This document shows positions 8,302-17,647 of a stretch of 64,000 nt of DNA, one piece after another. Positions within the stretch are counted from its first letter, which is position 1; each line of letters starts with the position of its first letter. This DNA is from JBBQZU01 sp038207425 (GTDB lineage: Bacteria > Bacteroidota > Bacteroidia > Flavobacteriales_D > Cryomorphaceae), in the NCBI GenBank assembly GCA_038207425.1, contig JBBQZU010000014.1, forward strand, positions 35,033 to 99,032. Direction: 5' to 3'. Position numbers and translations under genes: made by a program. The notes under the pieces were generated by a model that had not been told where the DNA came from, ran no database searches, and was given only the letters and a program-made list of their open reading frames with translations.

Positions 8302-8709
8302 ATGCGCTCCGCCGTCATTTTTATCATTGCCGCTCTGTTTTGTTTTTCATGCTCTGAAGCACCAAAAGATCAATCTACTGAGGTGTGGCCAGTTGATTTC
8401 GAAGCCCTCGTCGATCTGCACTGCAAAGCGCGTGATTTGCGAAAGCAAAGATTTGATTTAGCTGATTCCATTAGGAGTTACACTGAACTGAAGCTTTCAG
8501 AGCCAAGAATGAATCAGACTATCCTGAACGAAGATAGCACGCTGCTGAAATGGGATGCCCTGAAGAATTCGCTGGTGAACCAAAGCGAAGCTATAGCTGA
8601 TTCCATCATGACTCATCTTGAAGAGGTCATCGTAAAACTCGATACTGAACAAAAGCGAATCTTAAATGACAGTTTGAACCGAACTGTTATCAGAAGAGGC
8701 TGCGAATAA
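8302..8709 (+). CDS. Small coiled-coil lipoprotein, unknown function
   Basis: 135 aa. A lipoprotein signal has its cysteine at residue 17 (LFCFSC). The remainder is helical with long heptad-like stretches, for example around ADSIMTHLEEVIVKLDTEQ, and it ends in a basic tail with a final cysteine. I do not recognise a family. The gene starts 6 nt after the haloperoxidase stop and is followed by a strong terminator, so it is the second gene of a two-gene transcript. It may be a partner or spacer lipoprotein for the enzyme, but nothing in the sequence proves interaction. Confidence 0.7.
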   Translation: MRSAVIFIIAALFCFSCSEAPKDQSTEVWPVDFEALVDLHCKARDLRKQRFDLADSIRSYTELKLSEPRMNQTILNEDSTLLKWDALKNSLVNQSEAIADSIMTHLEEVIVKLDTEQKRILNDSLNRTVIRRGCE

Positions 8710-8736
8710 CCAAAAGCTCCCGAATGAGTTATAGAT

Positions 8737-8768
8737 AACCGACACAGCAATTGTGTCGGTTTTTTTTT
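8737..8768 (+). terminator. Rho-independent terminator after the haloperoxidase operon
   Basis: The stem AACCGACACA/TGTGTCGGTT is perfect around the loop GCAAT and runs into an eight-T tract, 27 nt after the stop of the 8302 gene. Confidence 0.92.
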
Positions 8769-8832
8769 GCTTATTTGAAAATGAATAGCTGTCTATATTT
8801 AGGTATACTTGCTGCCTTGATTCTTTTATGCT

Positions 8833-9228
8833 ATGCGAAATTTAATTTGGGTAATTGATGATGACCCAATCTATAGAATGATCATCTCTCATAATATTAG
8901 AACCATTGCACCTGAAAGCGCAATTGTAGAGCATGATGCTCTCGTTGAATTGGTTCAAATGATGGAAGATGGCAGGTTTGAGGAAATAGAACTACCCGAT
9001 TATATTTTTCTGGATATTAATTTACCGGAAATTGATGCATGGGTATTTCTTGAGAAAATTACTGAAGACCAGCACATAGCAAGAATGATCTCTGCCAAGA
9101 TCATTGTAGTTAGTTCAAGTATTAATCCTAAAGATAAATCAAGAGCCATGCGCTGCCCTCAGGTAGTATCCTTCGAATCAAAACCATTAAGTAAAGAGCG
9201 GATTCTACAAATTATCAGCAATAATTGA
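8833..9228 (+). CDS. Single-domain response regulator (CheY-like)
   Basis: 131 aa, one receiver domain and no output domain. The acidic pocket is D9-D11 (IDDDP), the phospho-acceptor is D61 (FLDINLPE), the switch serine is S94 (VVSSS) and the conserved lysine is K117 (SKPLS). Stand-alone receivers relay phosphate or bind a partner directly. No kinase gene is adjacent; the nearest is the eight-PAS kinase at 20169, on the other strand and 11 kb away. The partner is therefore unknown. Confidence 0.88.
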   Translation: MRNLIWVIDDDPIYRMIISHNIRTIAPESAIVEHDALVELVQMMEDGRFEEIELPDYIFLDINLPEIDAWVFLEKITEDQHIARMISAKIIVVSSSINPKDKSRAMRCPQVVSFESKPLSKERILQIISNN

Positions 9229-9287
9229 CCCGATTACTGGAATCGACTTTGTGAATTCAACCAAGGTATATTGATGTTTCAAGCAAT

Positions 9288-10091
9288 TCAATGCTTTTCT
9301 ATTTTTTCGTAGCTCGCCTTTATTCCTTTGATAAGGGCCGAACTGAATCCGTGGTGTTCCATTTCGTTTAGGCCTGCTATGGTGCATCCTTTTGGTGTAG
9401 TTACTTTATCTATTTCTCCCTCAGGATGTGAGTTTCGGACTATTAAAAGCTCCGAAGCACCTCTCACAGTTTGGTGCACAATTGCGCCGGCTGTTTTTGA
9501 ATCGAAGCCAATTTCGATCCCACCCTGTACCATGGCTCTGATGAAACGCATTACATAGGCAATACCGCAGGCTCCCATTACAGTGGCAGCTTCCATCAAT
9601 TCTTCATGTATAAACAATACCGTACCCAAAACTGAGAATATGCTGTTTACCAAATCAATTTCAGCCGGCCCGGCATGGGTATGGCAAATGCACGTGAGCG
9701 ACTCCTTTACATCGGCCGCAGTATTTGGCATGGCGCGAAAAATAGGGGTTCCTGTCGGTAAAAACTTCCCAATATGTGCAATTGAAATTCCAGTAATTAC
9801 CGATATAACAATATGTTTTTTGGCATCAATATGTGGAGCGATTTCTGAAAGTACAAGGTCTACATTATAGGGTTTTACAGCCAAAATGATAACGCTGCTT
9901 TCTTGCACTGCCAGCACATTGTCGCTGTGCACATTAATTTTACGCTTCTTCAAATCGGCCAGCGGTGCAAGATTTCGTCGGGTTACATTAATATTTTTTG
10001 GGTCTACACCACCATCCGCCATACCGGTAGCCAGTGCACGCCCTAAATTGCCGCACCCAATTATTGCTGTTTTAAGTTCTGCTATTTTCAT
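9288..10091 (-). CDS. proC: Pyrroline-5-carboxylate reductase
   Basis: 267 aa, the normal family length. The Rossmann motif GCGNLG is at residues 12-17 and binds NADPH. The central segment AVKPYNVDLVLSEI and the C-terminal dimerisation block (TVMGACGIAYVMRFIRAM, then TVRGASELLI and TTPKGCTIAGLNEME) are the ProC signatures. It catalyses the last step of proline synthesis, reduction of 1-pyrroline-5-carboxylate, in the cytosol. It is monocistronic by spacing and oriented away from the FAD dehydrogenase at 10235. Confidence 0.93.
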   Translation of the reverse strand: MKIAELKTAIIGCGNLGRALATGMADGGVDPKNINVTRRNLAPLADLKKRKINVHSDNVLAVQESSVIILAVKPYNVDLVLSEIAPHIDAKKHIVISVITGISIAHIGKFLPTGTPIFRAMPNTAADVKESLTCICHTHAGPAEIDLVNSIFSVLGTVLFIHEELMEAATVMGACGIAYVMRFIRAMVQGGIEIGFDSKTAGAIVHQTVRGASELLIVRNSHPEGEIDKVTTPKGCTIAGLNEMEHHGFSSALIKGIKASYEKIEKH

Positions 10092-10234
10092 TGCTTCAAT
10101 ATTTTGCTGCTAAGGTAGTTCTTGAATAGGAAAATAACTTCCAAATATGACTGTTGAAATACTCAAATCTTTGTTGATGCTTTCGCAGAAAAGCAATGCT
10201 GTATATCCAAGGACCTTGCTAAATTTCGGGTTCT

Positions 10235-13156
10235 ATGGAAAGCAACTTTTTTAACCCTGAATGGCAAGCCTTGAGCAGCGCACTCAAAGGCACACTACAC
10301 ACTGATACAGCTACCAGAACCTTATACGCGACTGATGCATCGGTGTATAGGGTTTTGCCCGACGCGGTAGCCATGCCAAAAGATGCAGATGATATACGCC
10401 TTATAATACAATTTGCCCAAAGGCACAATTTGCCTCTTATACCCCGCACCGCAGGAACATCTCTTGCGGGGCAGGTGGTTGGCAAGGGCTTAGTGATCGA
10501 TATGTCTATGCATTTTACTGAAATTCTGGAATGCAATACTGATCATGGCTGGGTAAGGCTTCAGCCCGGTGTAATTCGCGATGAACTGAACCGATTTCTT
10601 GAACCGCTTGGTTTGTTTTTCGGGCCCAATACTTCTTCTGCAAGCCGCTGTATGATAGGAGGGATGGTTGGCAACAATTCATCAGGTACAACATCTATAA
10701 AATACGGTGTGACAAGAGATAAAATACTCGAAGCAGAAGTTATTCTCAGTGATGGAAGTACAGCCGTATTCGGAATAAAAAGTGCCGACGAAATTGCAGA
10801 AATTACCTCGCGTGACACCCTGGAAGGTTCGATATACCGACAAATAGTTGCCTTGCTCAGTGATACAACGCTTCAGAAAGAAATCAGAGACCAGTACCCC
10901 GACGCTTCAATACATCGCAGAAATACCGGCTATGCGCTCGACATTATTTTGCAGCAATCACCTTTCACCAAAAGCGGAGAATCGCTGAATCTGGCTAAGC
11001 TTCTGGCCGGTTCTGAAGGCACTTTATGTGTGGTGACTGCGCTCAAAATGGCTTTGGATAAGCTTCCGCCTAAGTATGAGGCTGTAATCTGTGCGCATTT
11101 CGAAAGTTTGCATGAATCGCTGCTGGCTACCGTAATTGCTATGGAGCACTCACCCTATGCCTGCGAGCTGATGGACAAAGCCATACTCGATTGTACCAAA
11201 GGCAATATAGAACAAGCTGAAAACCGGTTTTTTGTAGAAGGTGATCCTGCTGCAATAATTTCTATAGAACTGCGCGGAGAAACGCGTGAAGCACTTGATG
11301 CGGCTATTTCAAAATTGCTACTTGCTTTCCGCGAAAGCGGCTACGGCTATGCTTTTCCCGTGATGTACCCTCCGGAAACTGCCAAAGTGTGGAACCTGCG
11401 CGCTGCAGGTCTTGGAGTACTGAGCAATGTGAAAGGCGCCGCCAAGCCTGTGCCATTTGTTGAAGACACTGCAGTAAATGTGAAAGACCTTCCAGAATAC
11501 ATTGAGCAGTTTGAAGCGCTGATGGCAAAGCACAAGCAAAAAGCAGTTTACTTCGCTCACGCCGGTGCCGGTGAGCTCCATATCAGACCAGTGCTCAACC
11601 TCAAAAGCAAGCAAGGTCGAGCTGATTTCAGGTCGATAGCAGAAGACTCTGCAAGGCTAGTGAAACAATACCGCGGAGCACTGAGCGGCGAGCATGGCGA
11701 CGGGCGCGTACGCGCCGAATTTATTCCTATCGCACTTGGGCCTATAGTATATCAGGCGTTGGTTGAAGTAAAGAACACATGGGATCCAAGTGGAATATTC
11801 AATCCAGGCAAGATCGTAAATGCATCACCAATGGATACAGATTTGCGCTACACTGAGGGCCAGACTGCATTCAAATTTCCTACGTTCATAGATTTTTCAG
11901 AACAGGTAAACCTTCAAGAAGCTGCTGAAGCTTGCAATGGCAGCGGCGATTGCCGAAAGTTGCATACCACCGGTGCCACGATGTGCCCGAGTTATCAGGC
12001 CACACGTCGCGAGCATGATTCTACCAGAGCAAGGGCTAATACCTTGCGCGAAGTGCTTACCAATCCATCAAATCCGGTTTATCCATTGGATAGCGAGCCG
12101 CTTAAAGAAGTAATGGACCTCTGCCTGAGTTGCAAAGCCTGTAAGCGGGAGTGCCCCAGTAGCGTTGATATGGCGCTCATGAAAGCAGAGGTAAGCTGGC
12201 AATATGGCCGAAGACATGGTTTTACCACTCGTGCCAAATTCTTTGGTGCATTTCATCGATCTGCTAGATTGGCAAGTGCATTTGCTCCTTTGGTAAACAG
12301 TATCCTTTCGGTTCCTGCTATCAGCACTTTCGTGAAAACGAAATATCAAATAGCTCCGAAGCGCTCTCTTCCACCTTTTGCCGTAAGGCGCGCCACGGAA
12401 CTGGCAAAAAAATATGTGACAATGAATCCGGAATTCGTGCTGTATATTGACGAGTTTACACAGTATCAAGATAGCCGAATTGCTGAAGCTGTGGCAAAAC
12501 TTATGCATGCGCTCGGTTATAGATTTGCAACAGTCTATGCCCCATCTGCCAGGGCGTATATTTCAAAAGGAATGTTGCATGATGCCCGAATTACGGCACA
12601 TCATACGCTTAAAAAGCTGGAGGCATTCATGGATAATGCCATTCCGGTGGTGGGTATTGAGCCTTCTGCTGTATTGGGATTTAGAGATGAATTTCCAAAA
12701 ATAGTGGGCATGGAGTACAAGCCGCTAGCGGAGAAACTTGCAAAAGTGTCGTGCACCTTTGAAGAATATTTCGCCGGCGAAGTAGCGAAGGGAAGGATAG
12801 GCAGTGATCGGTTTGACGCAGAGAGTCGTGAAGTTCATCTCCATTTGCATTGTCATCAAAAGGCTTTATCGCATGTAAAGTATACCAAAGCCATACTTTC
12901 GCTGCCACAAAATACCAAGTTAAAGGTAATACCATCGGGATGCTGCGGTATGGCCGGTAGTTTCGGGTATGAGGCTGAACATTATGAACTGAGTATGAAG
13001 ATAGGAGAGATGGTGCTCTTTCCGCACATCAGGAAAACAATTGCGGAGGCTGTTATTATTGCTGCCGGAACGAGCTGTCGGCATCAGATAAGTGATGGTA
13101 CATCGCGCAAGGCGGTGCACCCGGCCGAGCTGCTGCTCGATTGTCTGAAAAAATAA
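10235..13156 (+). CDS. FAD-linked oxidase/Fe-S protein, YdiJ-like D-2-hydroxyacid dehydrogenase
   Basis: 973 aa in three parts. First is an FAD-binding PCMH domain (about 40-230; PRTAGTSLAGQ, GGMVGNNSSGT) and its C-terminal cap (about 270-540; HAGAGELHIRP, SGEHGDGRVRAEF). Next are two 4Fe-4S centres: a CNGSGDCRK...MCPSY set and the canonical CLSCKACKRECP. Last is a CCG-type domain with HCHQKA and SGCCGMAGSFGYE. This is the layout of the E. coli YdiJ family, which oxidises D-2-hydroxyglutarate or D-lactate and passes electrons to the respiratory chain. Substrate choice cannot be read here. No transmembrane segment is seen, so peripheral membrane association is assumed. Its 3' end converges on the metalloprotease, leaving only 8 nt between stops. 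Confidence 0.9.
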   Translation: MESNFFNPEWQALSSALKGTLHTDTATRTLYATDASVYRVLPDAVAMPKDADDIRLIIQFAQRHNLPLIPRTAGTSLAGQVVGKGLVIDMSMHFTEILECNTDHGWVRLQPGVIRDELNRFLEPLGLFFGPNTSSASRCMIGGMVGNNSSGTTSIKYGVTRDKILEAEVILSDGSTAVFGIKSADEIAEITSRDTLEGSIYRQIVALLSDTTLQKEIRDQYPDASIHRRNTGYALDIILQQSPFTKSGESLNLAKLLAGSEGTLCVVTALKMALDKLPPKYEAVICAHFESLHESLLATVIAMEHSPYACELMDKAILDCTKGNIEQAENRFFVEGDPAAIISIELRGETREALDAAISKLLLAFRESGYGYAFPVMYPPETAKVWNLRAAGLGVLSNVKGAAKPVPFVEDTAVNVKDLPEYIEQFEALMAKHKQKAVYFAHAGAGELHIRPVLNLKSKQGRADFRSIAEDSARLVKQYRGALSGEHGDGRVRAEFIPIALGPIVYQALVEVKNTWDPSGIFNPGKIVNASPMDTDLRYTEGQTAFKFPTFIDFSEQVNLQEAAEACNGSGDCRKLHTTGATMCPSYQATRREHDSTRARANTLREVLTNPSNPVYPLDSEPLKEVMDLCLSCKACKRECPSSVDMALMKAEVSWQYGRRHGFTTRAKFFGAFHRSARLASAFAPLVNSILSVPAISTFVKTKYQIAPKRSLPPFAVRRATELAKKYVTMNPEFVLYIDEFTQYQDSRIAEAVAKLMHALGYRFATVYAPSARAYISKGMLHDARITAHHTLKKLEAFMDNAIPVVGIEPSAVLGFRDEFPKIVGMEYKPLAEKLAKVSCTFEEYFAGEVAKGRIGSDRFDAESREVHLHLHCHQKALSHVKYTKAILSLPQNTKLKVIPSGCCGMAGSFGYEAEHYELSMKIGEMVLFPHIRKTIAEAVIIAAGTSCRHQISDGTSRKAVHPAELLLDCLKK

Positions 13157-13164
13157 TCGTATAG

Positions 13165-15174
13165 CTAGCGGATCAACTGTATGAATCCGCTTTTGGTTTG
13201 AAGTTCCAAACTTTCATTGCGGGCTTCGCCCCACCGGAAAGAAATTTTGTAGAAGTATATTCCCGGTTTCCCATAGTATCCCGAAGAGCCGCCGTTCCAA
13301 GCTTCAGTGGCAATTTTAGATGTGAATATTTCGCTGCCCCATCGGTCGAATACCCGCATGGTGTAATCAGAAATAGGGCAGGAAGGTACCCCTCTGAAAA
13401 GATCGTTGAGTCCGTCGGCATCGGGAGTGAATGCATTTGGCACAAAAAATTCGCAGGGGCAATCGCTTGCTATAGTAAGAAATGACACATTGACGGTAAA
13501 GTCGAAACGCTCTTTGCAACCGCGGCTGTCTATAACTGTGAGTGAATAATCACCGGTGCTCAGTTCATCATAATTGCCATTGTCTTGAGGTTGCTCGCCA
13601 TTGAGTCTGAATTCGAATGGAGTTGATCCATTGGTTAATTGCGAATTTACCTTGCCATTATCAAACAGGGGGCAACTTACTGCTTGCACCCCGGTAACCT
13701 GAAGGTTGAGGTCTGAATCATCAGGTATAACAATGTCAATGGTTCCTGTGCAATTGGTAGCATTGCGTGCAGTTACGCTATAATTACCAGGATTTAAGTT
13801 ACTGAATAGTGAGTCGGGTCTCCATCCTGCAATGCCGGTAATGCTGTACTCAAAAGTCCCATTATAATCAACATCCACACTTACAGCGCCGGTATTGTCG
13901 CCACAAAAAGCACTCTCTATTTCGAGTACTGTAAGTGTCGCCAATGTTCTGGTGATCAGCACACTATCAATTCTTTCGCATACATTGGCATCACGCACAA
14001 GGAGATAATACATATTGGCGGAAAGGCCATCGAAATCTGGATCATTTTGAAATCCGGCGCCATTTGTAATCGAATATAAAATGGGCTCTACGCCGCCAGT
14101 TACTACAAACTCAATCTGGCCGTCATTGCCTCCGCATGATTCATTTACAGAAGTATGATCTACCTTGAAACCTGCGCAAAGTGCATCTTCGCACTTGGTT
14201 AGTGCACTCGCAGAAAGTGCCTGCATGGCCGGCGAATTGTAGAATGCTTCCATGCGGCTTACCTGTCCGGCAGAGAACATGAACAGGCATGCATCATCGC
14301 AATAATCCATATAACTGGGCCAAAGGACCGGGTCAGTGCAGTTCACAAAACTAGGGCTGCCGATCGGGCATCCAAAAGTAGCGTTGTCCGTTCTGGGGGT
14401 ATCATCTACACCGTCGTTGGCAGCATCACCACAACCCGCGCCACTTACATCAAATGGGTGTCTGAGATTAAAGTAATGGCCCACTTCATGGGTAATGGTG
14501 CGTCCAAGGTTGTACTGGCCCATGATGGTATTGCCACCGCATGACACAGAACTGAAGGCTTCAGTGGTGCATGTTACTCCATCACCGTTACCGCTGCCTC
14601 CAAGCGGTGAAAAACCCAACAATCCACCTCCGAGATTTCGCACCCAAAAATTGAGATAACCGCTCCAAGCAGGATTGTCATTGCCTGTGGTTTGATTGAT
14701 GGTAATGGCATATTCACCTTCAGCAAGTCCAAATCCTGCAGGGTGATCAAGTGTGGCCAGGCAGAATTGTATACATGATTCGCCGTGATTGATCGCGGGC
14801 CATACGGTAGGTTTAAGGTCAGTCCAATTTGTGAAATCACCATTCGTAGCGCCAAAATCTTCATTGAGAACCCGAACCTGATCGAGTGCCATTTGTTCAG
14901 CGCAGGCTGCCGGAATCGTTGTGTTTTGAAAATGAACCGCCACCGGTATATAAAAGACTACGTCGCAATCTGCTTTGGCCATTTGGCTATGACTCAAAAC
15001 GTATTGTTTGAATTGATTCTGCCGCGCATTCCACTGTGCAGCGTATTCAGGGTTTTGCATCTCTTGCGCATGATGCTCATCGGTGCCGCACCTTTTGGTA
15101 AGTCCAAAATGTTGTTGTCCGAGTGAAATACCTGCCAGGCATAGTAACAGGCATGAAAGTAATGTTCCCTTCAT
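13165..15174 (-). CDS. Secreted M43 (pappalysin-like) metalloprotease, T9SS type B
   Basis: 669 aa from the ATG at 15174; a TTG four codons earlier is less likely. A signal peptide (about 1-20) is followed by a pappalysin domain with the zinc site H229-E230-x2-H233 and third ligand H239 (HEVGHYFNLRHPF). The downstream MDYCDDACLFMFSAGQ segment is the M43 Met-turn region. Cysteine-rich SprB/PKD-like repeats fill residues ~325-580 (FEYSITG..., RDANVCERIDSV). The last ~85 residues are a gliding-motility-associated type B domain (FVPNAFTPDADGLNDLF, VFDRWGSEIF, GIYFYKISF). The protein is thus a cell-surface or secreted protease exported by T9SS. A perfect -7 box lies 20 nt upstream. Confidence 0.9.
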   Translation of the reverse strand: MKGTLLSCLLLCLAGISLGQQHFGLTKRCGTDEHHAQEMQNPEYAAQWNARQNQFKQYVLSHSQMAKADCDVVFYIPVAVHFQNTTIPAACAEQMALDQVRVLNEDFGATNGDFTNWTDLKPTVWPAINHGESCIQFCLATLDHPAGFGLAEGEYAITINQTTGNDNPAWSGYLNFWVRNLGGGLLGFSPLGGSGNGDGVTCTTEAFSSVSCGGNTIMGQYNLGRTITHEVGHYFNLRHPFDVSGAGCGDAANDGVDDTPRTDNATFGCPIGSPSFVNCTDPVLWPSYMDYCDDACLFMFSAGQVSRMEAFYNSPAMQALSASALTKCEDALCAGFKVDHTSVNESCGGNDGQIEFVVTGGVEPILYSITNGAGFQNDPDFDGLSANMYYLLVRDANVCERIDSVLITRTLATLTVLEIESAFCGDNTGAVSVDVDYNGTFEYSITGIAGWRPDSLFSNLNPGNYSVTARNATNCTGTIDIVIPDDSDLNLQVTGVQAVSCPLFDNGKVNSQLTNGSTPFEFRLNGEQPQDNGNYDELSTGDYSLTVIDSRGCKERFDFTVNVSFLTIASDCPCEFFVPNAFTPDADGLNDLFRGVPSCPISDYTMRVFDRWGSEIFTSKIATEAWNGGSSGYYGKPGIYFYKISFRWGEARNESLELQTKSGFIQLIR

Positions 15175-15193
15175 TTTAAGAATCAATGGTTTC

Positions 15194-15201
15194 CAAAATT
15201 A
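15194..15201 (-). promoter_or_regulatory. -7 box of the metalloprotease gene
   Basis: On the minus strand the sequence is TAATTTTG, a perfect TAnnTTTG match, 19 nt before the ATG at 15174. A TTG sits 15 nt further upstream, closer than the usual 19-20, so only the -7 element is called. Confidence 0.5.
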
Positions 15202-15516
15202 ATCAAATACGCGAATCAAAAACTACTATGACCGCACTAAAACAATGAATCCTTGCAAGCTTCATAGTTTGGTTAATTTGCAATGCTGACGCAAAATTAT
15301 ATTAAAAGATGCCCTTCCCTCGTCATTTTTCGCAGTGAATTTGCTTTTTTATCCATACAACGTTTCAGGTTGTATTCCAACTTGATTTTTATTGTTTTAG
15401 TCAAAATTCACAAGGTTTTGTATTTTTATAAAGTAATATAAATAAGAATGATATGTAAATATATTTGAAGTGTCTATTTTTTTTAAATAGCGTATGGATT
15501 GGAAAGATGTATGAAG
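15202..15516. other. AT-rich intergenic region between divergent genes
   Basis: About 315 nt between the divergent promoters of the metalloprotease and the antiporter. It is AT-rich with T-runs and short poly-A/T tracts. No ORF with a plausible start, hairpin with a T-tract, or repeat was found. Confidence 0.6.
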
Positions 15517-15524
15517 TACTTTTG
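15517..15524 (+). promoter_or_regulatory. -7 box of the cation antiporter gene
   Basis: TACTTTTG is a perfect TAnnTTTG match and lies 73 nt before the ATG at 15598. It is embedded in an imperfect inverted repeat, GAAGT...ACTTC (15513-15530). No good -33 element at 19-20 nt is visible. Confidence 0.45.
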
Positions 15525-15597
15525 AACTTCTCCATTTGCGTACATTTTCATATCTGCTATATTAGGCACAGGTTATTTTTAATTGTAATGCTTTTCA

Positions 15598-17646
15598 ATG
15601 ATACTACTCGCATCCAGTGTTGAGATTCCTTATCTGAGTCAAATTGTAATTATACTGGGTTTATCAGTGGTTACGATTTACCTTTTTCAAAGATTTAAGC
15701 TACCTACTATTCTGGGTTTTCTGGCTACAGGGGTCATGTTTGGCCCTCAAGCCATGAAGCTGGCCGAATCAGGCACTGAAATAAAAATGCTCAGCGAGAT
15801 AGGCGTTGTATTGCTCCTTTTTATCATTGGGCTTGAGTTTAGTATCAAGAGCCTTATTTCTATGCGCAAAGTGGTATTGCTTGGAGGTGCCCTTCAAGTA
15901 TTGCTTACCATAGTGGCTGTGGCTGGAATAGCAATAATGTTTGGCCTTCCGGCAAATAAAGCTTTTTTCATGGGTTTTCTATTTTCACTCAGCAGCACAG
16001 CGATCGTACTAAAAATGCTGCAAGATAAAGGTACTATCAGAACCCCCCAAGGGCGGATTGCACTGGGAGTGCTTATATTTCAGGATGTGATTGTGGTGCC
16101 TATGATGCTTATTACCCCCATACTCTCAGGACAGGATGCGCATATTTGGCAATCGCTCGCGTTGATGACGGCGAAGTTTATTTTCCTGATGGTGCTCGTG
16201 TACATTTCAGCCCGCTACCTGGTGCCGAAGCTGCTACACGAAATAGCGCGCACCCGCAGCCGGGAGTTATTTCTGATTACCATTATAGTGCTGTGCTTTG
16301 CAATAGCCTATACATCGGCGCTTATGGGTCTTTCTTTGGCGCTCGGCGCATTCTTAGCCGGCCTTTGCATCAGCGAGTCACAGTACAGTCATCAAGCCAC
16401 AGGTCTTATTATTCCCTTCAGGGAAATATTTACCAGTTTCTTTTTTGTTTCTATTGGCATGCTTCTCGATTTGAGCTTCTTGATAAACAATTTGCTGCCT
16501 ATTATAGGCCTTACTCTGCTGGCATTTGCAGTAAAATGGATAGTGCTTGTATTGGCTACAAAGGCTTTGGGATATTCGCTTAAAACAGGTTTTATTGTCG
16601 GTTTCAGCCTTTTTCAGGTAGGTGAGTTTGCTTTTATACTTTCATCCGCAGGTTTAGAGTATTCATTGCTTGACATGAATACATATCAATACTTTCTTGC
16701 AGTATCCATTCTCACTATGGCCGCAACTCCATTCTTAATCAATGCATCTGATAGAATCGCAGGAAAGCTGATGAAAACTCAGGTGAACAAGTTCGATCAA
16801 AATCAAAAAATTTCAGATCAGGGAGCGGTGAGCCAGGAAAAGATCCAAGAGCTAACAAGCCACCTTATCATTATTGGTTACGGGGTGAACGGTAAGAATA
16901 CTGCGCTTACAGCCAGCAAGGCAGGTATTCCCTATATTATCATCGATACCAATGCTGACGCTGTGCAAGAAGCGCGTCAGCGGGGCGAACCCATTATTTT
17001 TGGTGATGCGACAAGCCATCATATGCTCGATATCACTAGAGTACACAGCGCCAGGGTTGCGGTAGTTGCCATTTCAGATTATGAGGCTACGCTCAATATT
17101 GTGTCCAACATCAGGGAAATATGCAAGACTGTTCATATCATAGTGCGATGTAAAACCATTTCGCAAAGTGAGGAGTTGCTCCTTGCCGGTGCATCTGAAG
17201 TAATTAGTGAACAGTTTGAATCGTCTATTGAAGTATTTGCCCGGGTTTTGGGGCAGTTTTTAGTGAATTCCAGCGAGATTGATACTTTTATTGACTACGT
17301 GCGCGATGAGACGTACACGGGCATGTACTCAGGCTTTCACGTATATAAGCGCAATGCGGTGGAGCTTAATGAAGTAATGGCAAGAACATTAATTCTTGGT
17401 CAGAAATGCCCATTCAGTCAAAAACATTTGTGCGAAGCAGGATTGCTCGAAGATAACCGAATACGGGTGATGGGCATCATTAGAGATGGCGATTTTATCG
17501 CGCAACTTGATGGTGATACCATGATGTATCCGGGCGATGAAGTAATTATCTTCGGCCGCGACGGCGACATGAAGCAATTTATGAAAGAATGGGAAGAGAA
17601 AACCAGGGTTAATGAGTTGCAACCGGCGGAGGCAGAAAACCCTTAA
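15598..17646 (+). CDS. CPA2-family monovalent cation:H+ antiporter with TrkA-N/TrkA-C
   Basis: 682 aa. The first ~385 residues form about twelve hydrophobic helices with the KefB/CPA2 pattern (LGFLATGVMFGP, LFIIGLEFS, SSTAIVLKML, FQVGEFAF). Residues ~420-535 are a TrkA-N/RCK NAD-binding domain (LIIIGYGVNGKNTA, FGDATSHHMLD). Residues ~570-660 are a TrkA-C domain. Related proteins exchange K+ or Na+ for H+ under control of nucleotides bound at the RCK domain, which protects against osmotic, pH or electrophile stress. The ion preference is not readable. It converges with the SET-domain gene, with one nucleotide between the stops. Confidence 0.9.
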   Translation: MILLASSVEIPYLSQIVIILGLSVVTIYLFQRFKLPTILGFLATGVMFGPQAMKLAESGTEIKMLSEIGVVLLLFIIGLEFSIKSLISMRKVVLLGGALQVLLTIVAVAGIAIMFGLPANKAFFMGFLFSLSSTAIVLKMLQDKGTIRTPQGRIALGVLIFQDVIVVPMMLITPILSGQDAHIWQSLALMTAKFIFLMVLVYISARYLVPKLLHEIARTRSRELFLITIIVLCFAIAYTSALMGLSLALGAFLAGLCISESQYSHQATGLIIPFREIFTSFFFVSIGMLLDLSFLINNLLPIIGLTLLAFAVKWIVLVLATKALGYSLKTGFIVGFSLFQVGEFAFILSSAGLEYSLLDMNTYQYFLAVSILTMAATPFLINASDRIAGKLMKTQVNKFDQNQKISDQGAVSQEKIQELTSHLIIIGYGVNGKNTALTASKAGIPYIIIDTNADAVQEARQRGEPIIFGDATSHHMLDITRVHSARVAVVAISDYEATLNIVSNIREICKTVHIIVRCKTISQSEELLLAGASEVISEQFESSIEVFARVLGQFLVNSSEIDTFIDYVRDETYTGMYSGFHVYKRNAVELNEVMARTLILGQKCPFSQKHLCEAGLLEDNRIRVMGIIRDGDFIAQLDGDTMMYPGDEVIIFGRDGDMKQFMKEWEEKTRVNELQPAEAENP

Positions 17647-17647
17647 T

